6,360 bases of DNA from Anaerolineales bacterium. GTDB taxonomy: Bacteria; Chloroflexota; Anaerolineae; Anaerolineales; DRMV01. Both the position numbers and the translations under genes were made by a program. The notes beneath the pieces are model-generated. The model did no database searches and had not been told where the DNA came from. It saw only the letters and a program-made list of their open reading frames with translations. Below, one piece after another: positions 1 to 4,409 of this stretch; positions within the stretch are counted from its first letter, which is position 1; each line of letters begins with the position of its first letter. The stretch spans positions 1 through 6,360 of the forward strand of contig JALUBW010000018.1 of the NCBI GenBank assembly GCA_027044735.1, in the 5' to 3' direction.

Positions 1-22
1 GTAGGGGATTTGGGATTGGGTG

Positions 23-826
23 TCAGGAGTTTTGGGGAAAGTGGTGTATTGGGCGCAGATGGGCGTCGGCAACGGCATGGAGCGTTAAGCGCTCGCCGCT
101 TGGTGTGCGGAGCACAAGGCTGCCGTCGCGGCTCAAGCCGAGCAGGATGCCGTGCGCTTCCCCCAATTGCACCAACTTGCCGCGATAAGCCAAACGGCTT
201 TCCCAAGCCTGCAGGAATTCATCCCCCTGCAAGCGGGCGCGCCATTCCGCCATTGCCGTGAGTATGCGGCGCAAAAGTCCCCAGCGCGATGGCTTCATGC
301 CCAAATGTGCCTCCACGCTCCCCGCGGGGAAGTCGGTGAGTTCGCGCGGCGGCACCGCCGAAGCCAAAACGTTCACGCCTATTCCCACAACCAGCGCTGT
401 TGGCACACCTCCCGACCAAACCGCCTCGGCAAGCACGCCGCTAACCTTCTCAGCGCCGAGCAAAACATCGTTAGGCCATTTGATGCGAGGCTTTAGCCCC
501 AAGCCCTCAAGCGCCGAGGCCACGCCGAGCGCGCCCCAAGCGGCAAAGAGCCCCAGCGCGGTGCGCTCTGCCTCAGTTGGGCGCACCACAACGCTAAAAG
601 CCAGCGCACTTTGGGGCGGCGTGAACCAGCGGCGACCAGAGCGCCCGCGCCCTTTGGTCTGCTCGTCGGCGACCACCAGCGACCAATCCGCCGCGCCTTC
701 CTCAGCCCACTCCAGCGCCACATCGTTGGTAGAGCCGATGCTGGCGTAATAGAGCAAGCGCGGCACAGGTAAGCCCGTAAGCGCGGCTTTCAATTCGTCT
801 GGTGGGGGTGTGGTTTGTGGTATCAT
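23..826 (-). CDS. birA: Biotin--[acetyl-CoA-carboxylase] ligase, catalytic-only (class I) BirA
   Basis: This is a biotin-protein ligase of 267 aa. It makes biotinyl-5'-AMP and transfers biotin to the lysine of biotin carboxyl carrier protein in the cytoplasm. Visible motifs are the substrate-facing YASIGSTND (27-35), the adenylate-binding loop GRGRSGRRW (59-67), KWPND (116-120), a likely catalytic lysine K127 in EKVSG, and GIGVNV (148-153). An SH3-like C-terminal domain follows from about 215 (GKLVQLGEAHGILLG). The catalytic domain begins almost at the N-terminus, so there is no helix-turn-helix and the protein should not act as the biotin-operon repressor. The ATG at 826-824 has AGGAG ten bases upstream (841-837 on the minus strand). 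The reading frame stays open upstream to 1228, but that extension is antisense to acpS and looks nothing like BPL. The gene is divergent from acpS. Function is near certain from the motifs. Confidence 0.95.
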   Translation of the reverse strand: MIPQTTPPPDELKAALTGLPVPRLLYYASIGSTNDVALEWAEEGAADWSLVVADEQTKGRGRSGRRWFTPPQSALAFSVVVRPTEAERTALGLFAAWGALGVASALEGLGLKPRIKWPNDVLLGAEKVSGVLAEAVWSGGVPTALVVGIGVNVLASAVPPRELTDFPAGSVEAHLGMKPSRWGLLRRILTAMAEWRARLQGDEFLQAWESRLAYRGKLVQLGEAHGILLGLSRDGSLVLRTPSGERLTLHAVADAHLRPIHHFPQNS

Positions 827-833
827 GGCTGCG

Positions 834-1223
834 ATGCTCCTGCGAACTGGCGTGGATTTGGTGGAAGTAAGAAGGTTTGCGCGCGCGCTTGAAAGGCACG
901 GCGGGCGGCTGCTGGCGCGCGTTTTTACGCCGCGGGAACGGGAGCAATGCGGAGGAAAGGTGCAGTCGTTGGCAGCGCGGTTTGCCGCAAAAGAGGCCGT
1001 TTCTAAGGCTTTGGGGACCGGAATTGGCAAAGTGGGCTGGCGCGAAATTGAAATCCTGACTTTGCCCAACGGCGAGCCGCAACTTGTGCTGCATGGCAAA
1101 GCCGCGCAACTTGCCCGTTCGCTTGGCTTAGAGGTTTGGTCGCTCAGCCTGAGCCACACCGCCGAGTATGCAGTGGCGTTTGTGATCTCCGCTGGCGGTG
1201 TGAGTGGGCAGTCCCAATTATAA
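834..1223 (+). CDS. acpS: Holo-[acyl-carrier-protein] synthase
   Basis: The product is a 129-aa 4'-phosphopantetheinyl transferase. It moves phosphopantetheine from CoA to the serine of apo-ACP, switching on fatty acid synthesis. It carries the short AcpS-type signatures: TGVDLVEVRR at 5-14 with metal ligand D8, FAAKEAVSKALGTG at 50-63 with metal ligand E54, and SLSHTAEYAVA at 105-115. The family is normally 115-130 aa, so it is full length. I chose the ATG at 834 because it puts the GVD motif at the usual distance from the N-terminus. An ATG at 825 (adding MAA) and a GTG at 810 are in frame. None has a strong ribosome binding site; a purine-rich GGTGGGGG sits at 801-808. The ATG at 825 would share its CATG with the birA start on the other strand. 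AcpS and BirA both serve early fatty acid synthesis. Confidence 0.93.
   Translation: MLLRTGVDLVEVRRFARALERHGGRLLARVFTPREREQCGGKVQSLAARFAAKEAVSKALGTGIGKVGWREIEILTLPNGEPQLVLHGKAAQLARSLGLEVWSLSLSHTAEYAVAFVISAGGVSGQSQL
837..841 (-). promoter_or_regulatory. birA ribosome binding site inside acpS
   Basis: On the minus strand this reads AGGAG, ten bases before the birA ATG at 826. It supports that start over the long upstream extension. It lies within the first codons of acpS, so the birA leader and probably its promoter are embedded in the neighbouring coding sequence. Confidence 0.6.
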
Positions 1224-1285
1224 AGCACGGTGGGTAGCGCCCGATCAATACTGTGGCAAAGCCGATTGTGTGCTAAACTTAAGCC

Positions 1286-1311
1286 CGCTGCGCTGTTAAT
1301 TCAGTGCGGCG
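1286..1311. other. Stem-loop downstream of acpS
   Basis: CGCTGCGCTG (1286-1295) can pair with CAGTGCGGCG (1302-1311) across a TTAATT loop, giving ten pairs of which two are G-U. It begins 63 bases after the acpS stop. No T-run follows directly, so it is not a convincing intrinsic terminator. The bases around it from 1224 to 1365 show nothing else I can name. Confidence 0.3.
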
Positions 1312-1368
1312 CGGTGCGTTCGCGAATTTTCCAAATTAGGCTGCTTGATTGACGAAACGCTCATCTTC

Positions 1369-1421
1369 TCACACGGAGAGCACGGAGGACACGGAGAAAA
1401 ATCCCTGTGTTCTCTGTGTAA
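1369..1421. repeat. ACGGAG-type dispersed palindromic repeat
   Basis: Three tandem 9-mers, CACGGAGAG, CACGGAGGA and CACGGAGAA (1372-1398), are followed by a complementary arm reading TGTGTTCTCTGTGT (1406-1419). Positions 1371-1385 pair with 1405-1419 as 15 consecutive pairs. The three imperfect ones are G opposite T, which would be G-U wobbles in plus-strand RNA. From general knowledge, repeats of this composition occur scattered in many environmental bacterial genomes, and their chance translations (HTESTEDTEK-like) turn up as spurious proteins. I infer a noncoding structured repeat here. Confidence 0.65.
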
Positions 1422-1425
1422 AAGT

Positions 1426-1577
1426 TACGCATTACGCAGTTGCCCGTAGAAGCGTTCGTTTTCATGTCATGGCGAGCCGCCATAGGCGGCGAAGCCATCC
1501 CCCAGACAGCGGGGGAGAGCGCTTCGGCGGTCTACGACCGCCTCGCGGTGACACAAAAGGGGGAACTGCGTAACTCC
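1426..1577. repeat. Cloverleaf palindromic element, copy A (core 1466-1552)
   Basis: The core starts GTCATGGCGAG (1466-1476) and ends CTCGCGGTGAC (1542-1552), which pair as an outer stem. Inside are three hairpins. The first is CCGCC-ATA-GGCGG (1477-1489). The second is a bipartite stem, GAAGC plus CCCCC (1491-1503) with GGGGG and GCTTC (1511-1525). The third is GGCGGTC-TAC-GACCGCC (1526-1542). Outside the core, TTACGCAGTT (1432-1441) is inverted at 1564-1573, and TAAAAGT occurs directly at 1419-1425 and 1578-1584, which could be a target duplication. The core is related to the copy at 5859-5943. It resembles the GTCATTGCGAG repeat type that I recall from many unrelated bacterial genomes. Confidence 0.7.
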
Positions 1578-1593
1578 TAAAAGTATAACTTAG

Positions 1594-1630
1594 GGGGGAT
1601 GGCGAGATTTGTCAGTCAACCAGCGAGTGA
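1594..1630 (+). repeat. Orphan terminus of the 2770-2972 repeat family
   Basis: GGGGGATGGCGAGATTTG (1594-1611) matches the right part of the element upstream of ppaC (GGGGGATAGGAGAGATTTG, 2924-2942) almost base for base. It continues into TTTGTCAGTCAACCA (1608-1622), the terminal motif found at both ends of that element. No clear opposite end is visible upstream. TGATTGACGAAA at 1346-1357 is a weak candidate. The stretch runs up to the ribosome binding site of the next gene. Confidence 0.5.
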
Positions 1631-1640
1631 GGTGTTTGCT

Positions 1641-1988
1641 ATGAAAGTCTCAGAATATCACAAGCAAGGTCTAAAAAACTGGGTGGATGAAAAGCCGGAA
1701 GGCTACGAGCGCTTGGGGCAGGAAGCCCGCTCGGGCGTCCATCGGGTGTCGTTTTTTGCCCGGATCGCCGATGGAAAGTTGGCCGATGTTCGCTTCAACA
1801 GCAGCCGCCGCTGCCGTAAACTGCTTGCTTTGGCCGATTTGGCCGCCGAAAAGTTGCGCGGCCAGCCTGCCGATGACTATTCTCTTGAACCGGAGGAACT
1901 GCTCAACTTTTTTGCTGAAGAGCGCAACAAGGAAACGATGCGGGCGCGGGTAGACCTCATCCTTCAGGCTTTGAAGAAGGTTGGTTAG
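1641..1988 (+). CDS. NifU/IscU-like protein with a single conserved cysteine
   Basis: This 115-aa protein resembles the N-terminal (IscU) domain of iron-sulfur scaffold proteins. The stretch VSFFARIADGKLADVRF (36-52), then SSRRCRKLLALADLAAEKLRG (54-74), matches the scaffold pattern of strand, GCGxAIASSS loop and helix, with C58 at the position of the middle cluster cysteine. The first and third cluster cysteines are missing (C58 is the only cysteine), and the GCG loop has become RRCRK. It may not hold a cluster in the usual way, and the role is unknown. ATG 1641 is preceded by GAGG (1629-1632) at 8 bases; a GTG at 1599 is in frame but lies inside a repeat. The stop is 6 bases before plsC, so the two are probably cotranscribed. 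The family call is moderate, resting on fold pattern rather than strong motifs. Confidence 0.6.
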   Translation: MKVSEYHKQGLKNWVDEKPEGYERLGQEARSGVHRVSFFARIADGKLADVRFNSSRRCRKLLALADLAAEKLRGQPADDYSLEPEELLNFFAEERNKETMRARVDLILQALKKVG

Positions 1989-1994
1989 CGCCAA

Positions 1995-2726
1995 ATGCTT
2001 GCCAAGTTCCTCCGTTTGTTCTGGAATTACAGCGTAAGCGGCATAGAAAATTTGCCCCGCCGTGGGCCTTCTATCATCGTTGCCAACCATTCCAGTTACC
2101 TTGATGCGCCGTTTCTCTATGCCGTCGCTCCGGTAAAGCCCCGTTTTATGGTTTGGGAAGAGCACTACCGCCTTCCTGTGTTGGGTTGGCTTTACCGGCT
2201 GCTTGATGCCATTCCGGTTGATATTTGGAATGAAACGCCGACGCCGATAAGCCACAAGGCCTACCGCACTGCGCTTGCCCATTTGCGCGCGGGCGGAATT
2301 TTGGCCGTTTTCCCCGAGGGCGGACGCACGCCCGACGGCAAATTTCTGAAATGGCGCTCCGGCGCGGCGCGTTTGGCGCTTACTACCGGCGCGTCCATTG
2401 TGCCCGTGACGTTGAACGGCTTTTACGCCGCTTGGCCTTTTCACCGCCGACGCCCTCGCCGCGCGCGCCTTGAAATAATTGTCCATCCCCCGGTGAAAGC
2501 CGAAGCGCCTAAAGGAGTGCCGCGCCGCGAGGCCGCTTTTCGCCTCACTCGGCGCGTGCGTGATATTGTAGCCTCTGCTTACCGATTGCCTTCTGCCGAC
2601 CACCTGCCGCCGCCGGATTGGCAAAACCCCTACCTGCGCAGCCCCGTCACGCGTCGGGCTTTGGAGGATGACCAGCCGCAGTATGCTTCGTTGTATTCCG
2701 ACGGGAATGCGAGCGGCGTTGGGTAA
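1995..2726 (+). CDS. plsC: 1-acyl-sn-glycerol-3-phosphate acyltransferase (PlsC family)
   Basis: This 243-aa acyltransferase probably adds the second acyl chain to lysophosphatidic acid to make phosphatidic acid at the cytoplasmic membrane face. The catalytic HX4D motif is NHSSYLD (31-37, H32 and D37). The phosphate-binding motif is FPEGGRTPDG (106-115), and VPVTLNG (136-142) is motif IV. The usual second block (G-x-F-I-x-R) is poorly conserved, with AIPVDIWNE in its place. The tail after about 200 is proline-rich and lies outside the domain. Length is normal. ATG 1995 lies six bases after the NifU-like stop. The nearest Shine-Dalgarno-like GAAGG (1976-1980) is 14 bases off, so translation is probably coupled to the upstream gene. 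Members of the family differ in acceptor (lysophosphatidate, lyso-ornithine lipid), so substrate is inferred. Confidence 0.88.
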   Translation: MLAKFLRLFWNYSVSGIENLPRRGPSIIVANHSSYLDAPFLYAVAPVKPRFMVWEEHYRLPVLGWLYRLLDAIPVDIWNETPTPISHKAYRTALAHLRAGGILAVFPEGGRTPDGKFLKWRSGAARLALTTGASIVPVTLNGFYAAWPFHRRRPRRARLEIIVHPPVKAEAPKGVPRREAAFRLTRRVRDIVASAYRLPSADHLPPPDWQNPYLRSPVTRRALEDDQPQYASLYSDGNASGVG

Positions 2727-2769
2727 ATTTTCATTTGACCGGCGTGGTAGAATTTTATTGGAATGACGT

Positions 2770-2972
2770 TGGTTGAATGACAAATCTCCCTGCATCACTT
2801 TTGGGGCTTGATCTCTCCCTTTCCCCGCTACGGCAACGCTGTTGCGTCGCCGTAGCCGTCCCCTTCCCTCCCTTACTAAGGGAGGGAAGGGGGCAGATGA
2901 GCCGAGCGCCAGCGAGGCTCATCGGGGGATAGGAGAGATTTGGTAAACGGCCAAAGTTTTGTCAGTCAATCA
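2770..2972. mobile_element. MITE-like element with terminal inverted repeats, flanking direct repeat and cloverleaf core
   Basis: The left end TGGTTGAATGACAAA (2770-2784) is the inverse of the right end TTTGTCAGTCAATCA (2958-2972) at 13 of 15 positions. GGAATGACGT occurs directly at 2760-2769 and at 2974-2983, just outside these ends, as a target-site duplication would. Inside, ATCTCTCC (2811-2818) pairs with GGAGAGAT (2932-2939) and CCCC (2823-2826) with GGGG (2924-2927). This encloses three hairpins: 2828-2839 with 2844-2855 (one mismatch), 2860-2875 with 2877-2892 (perfect), and GATGAGCC 2896-2903 with GGCTCATC 2916-2923. There is no coding capacity for a transposase, so it would need one in trans. 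It fills most of the gap between plsC and ppaC. Confidence 0.65.
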
Positions 2973-2997
2973 GGGAATGACGTCCCCCTTCCCCCGC

Positions 2998-3002
2998 AGG
3001 AG
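2998..3002 (+). promoter_or_regulatory. ppaC ribosome binding site
   Basis: AGGAG lies 7 bases before the ATG at 3010 and fixes that as the start. The in-frame TTG at 2959 lies inside the end of the repeat element and would add 17 residues foreign to the family. Confidence 0.75.
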
Positions 3003-3009
3003 TTTTGAG

Positions 3010-4356
3010 ATGGAAAAAGGAGCGGTGTATGTTGTCGGCCATGTAAACCCCGACACCGATTCTGTTGCCGCGGCTGTGGGGTATGCTTGGCTGTTGAGCG
3101 AGCGCGATGGGGTGAATGCGGTGGCTGCGCGCGCCGGCTCTCTCAACCCCCAAACTACCTGGGCGCTGGAACGGCTGGGGCTCAAGCCGCCCAAATTGCT
3201 TACCGATGCTTCACCGCGCTTTGCCGCGGTTTCCCGCCGCTTGGATACGGTGGCGCCCGACCAGCCCCTGCGCGACGCGTGGGCTATCGCCAACCGCACC
3301 GGCGGCGTTGCACCCGTGGTCAACGAAGACGGCACGCCTTACGGTTTGATCACTGGCCTCAGTTTGTTTGATTTTTTGGGCAGGCTGGTTGGCCCAAAGC
3401 CGAACGGTGAAAACCAGCGTATTTGTGATTTTCTCGTGCGGCCTGCAGCCGAGGCCTGCGATACGAGTGTGCCGCGCTTCCGCGCTGAAACGCACATCCG
3501 CGACGCCCTCAACCGCATTTTGCGCGAAGAGCACAACTTTTTCATCGTGGTGGACGACAAAGGCCGCTATCAGGGTGTGTGCCGCCAGCGCGACCTGCTC
3601 AACCCCCCGCGGCTGAAGGTGGTTTTGGTGGATCACAACGAGCCTGCGCAGGCCATTGGCGCGCTGGAAGAGGCCGAATTGCTTGAGGTTTTAGACCATC
3701 ACCGCCTTGGCAACCCGCACACCAAGACGCCTATCCGCTTTACCGTGGATGTGGTGGGCAGCACCAGCACTTTGGTTTCCGAGCGCATCGCGGAGGCGGG
3801 GCTGAGCGCGCCGCCTGAAATTGCCGGGCTGCTGCTCGCGGGGTTGCTTTCCGACACGCTGATTCTCACTTCCCCCACCACCACCGAGCGCGACCGGCAG
3901 GCCGCCGAGCGCTTGGCGCGCTGGGCTTTCATCATGGGTGCTCCGCTTGAAGGCGAAACCATCCAGTCCTTTGGCGAAGCCTTGCTTTCGGCGGGTGCAG
4001 GCCTTGCCAGCCGCGACCCCGATGAGGTTGTCTCCACCGATTTGAAAGTTTACGAAGCAGGAGGCTACCATTTTGCCATTGCGCAAGCCGAGGTTACGAG
4101 TCTGGTGCAGTTGGATGAGCACCTAAAGGAAATTCAAGAGGCCTTAGAGCGCCTGCGTGAAAAGCGCGGGCTTGATTTTGCAATTTTGATGGTGACTGAT
4201 GTGGTGCGCGGCTCCAGCCGCTTGGTGCTTGCCAATCCGCCCGAAGTGCTTGATGATATGCCCTACCCACGCCTGCCCGATGGCACGCGTTTGGCCGAAG
4301 GTGTGGTTTCGCGCAAGAAACAATTGCTGCCGGTGGTGCTGGGGTTGCTGGAATAG
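3010..4356 (+). CDS. ppaC: Manganese-dependent inorganic pyrophosphatase (family II) with CBS pair
   Basis: This 448-aa soluble enzyme hydrolyses PPi to two phosphates, pulling biosynthetic reactions forward. The DHH domain has GHVNPDTDS (10-18, metal ligands H11, D15, D17), VDHNE (207-211) and LDHH (228-231). The DHHA2 domain spans about 270-448 and ends with the substrate-binding SRKKQ (434-438). Between the first motif and DHN sits an insert of about 120 residues that reads as two CBS domains, roughly 70-125 (GGVAPVVNEDGTPYGLIT at 98-115) and 138-197 (HNFFIVVDDKGRYQGV at 175-190). No DRTGG domain of about 120 residues separates them, unlike the longer clostridial forms. CBS-pyrophosphatases are known to be controlled by adenine nucleotides bound to the CBS pair, and the same is expected here. 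The start is set by AGGAG at 2998. The gene stands alone, with no close upstream partner on its strand. Confidence 0.92.
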   Translation: MEKGAVYVVGHVNPDTDSVAAAVGYAWLLSERDGVNAVAARAGSLNPQTTWALERLGLKPPKLLTDASPRFAAVSRRLDTVAPDQPLRDAWAIANRTGGVAPVVNEDGTPYGLITGLSLFDFLGRLVGPKPNGENQRICDFLVRPAAEACDTSVPRFRAETHIRDALNRILREEHNFFIVVDDKGRYQGVCRQRDLLNPPRLKVVLVDHNEPAQAIGALEEAELLEVLDHHRLGNPHTKTPIRFTVDVVGSTSTLVSERIAEAGLSAPPEIAGLLLAGLLSDTLILTSPTTTERDRQAAERLARWAFIMGAPLEGETIQSFGEALLSAGAGLASRDPDEVVSTDLKVYEAGGYHFAIAQAEVTSLVQLDEHLKEIQEALERLREKRGLDFAILMVTDVVRGSSRLVLANPPEVLDDMPYPRLPDGTRLAEGVVSRKKQLLPVVLGLLE

Positions 4357-4386
4357 CACCTGACACCGTGGCACTTGACACTGTGA
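4357..4386. repeat. 15-bp tandem direct repeat between ppaC and the hydroxylase gene
   Basis: CACCTGACACCGTGG (4357-4371) is followed directly by CACTTGACACTGTGA (4372-4386). The two match at 12 of 15 positions, all differences being transitions, and a third unit starts (CACTT) before diverging. It begins at the first base after the ppaC stop. Each unit contains a short palindrome around GACACYGTG. I see no known operator in it. Confidence 0.5.
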
Positions 4387-4397
4387 CACTTCCCTCC

Positions 4398-4401
4398 GGA
4401 G
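4398..4401 (+). promoter_or_regulatory. Ribosome binding site deciding the start of the FAD/2Fe-2S gene
   Basis: GGAG is 8 bases before the ATG at 4410. It favours that start over an in-frame GTG at 4368, which would be translated from the tandem repeat. Confidence 0.65.
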
Positions 4402-4409
4402 TTGCTCCT

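Noticed and set aside
827..1228. Upstream open extension of birA (134 residues) on the minus strand
   Set aside because: It is antisense to the conserved acpS coding region, shows no domain, and birA has a good ribosome binding site at its internal ATG.
1349..1573. 74-codon plus-strand ORF reading SSHTESTEDTEKNPCVLCV and onward
   Set aside because: It is made entirely of the ACGGAG repeat and the cloverleaf copy A, and such chance translations are a known artefact of this repeat type.
1419..1584. CRISPR array or tRNA gene in the repeat-rich gap
   Set aside because: There are no regularly spaced direct repeats with unique spacers. The cloverleaf has no tRNA consensus (no GGTTC T-loop, no CCA, wrong arm sizes).
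1346..1622. A second complete MITE spanning TGATTGACGAAA to TTTGTCAGTCAACCA
   Set aside because: The left end is a poor match with missing bases, and no direct repeat flanks the pair. Only the right end is kept as a remnant.
1671..2798. 375-codon minus-strand ORF
   Set aside because: It is antisense to the NifU-like and plsC genes, which carry recognisable motifs. Its composition is that of a shadow frame.
2959..3009. N-terminal extension of ppaC from a TTG
   Set aside because: It lies in the mobile element end, and the family starts close to the GHxNPDTDS motif.
4375..4380. TTGACA resembling a -35 promoter box
   Set aside because: It is part of the tandem repeat, and no -10-like hexamer lies 16-18 bases downstream.
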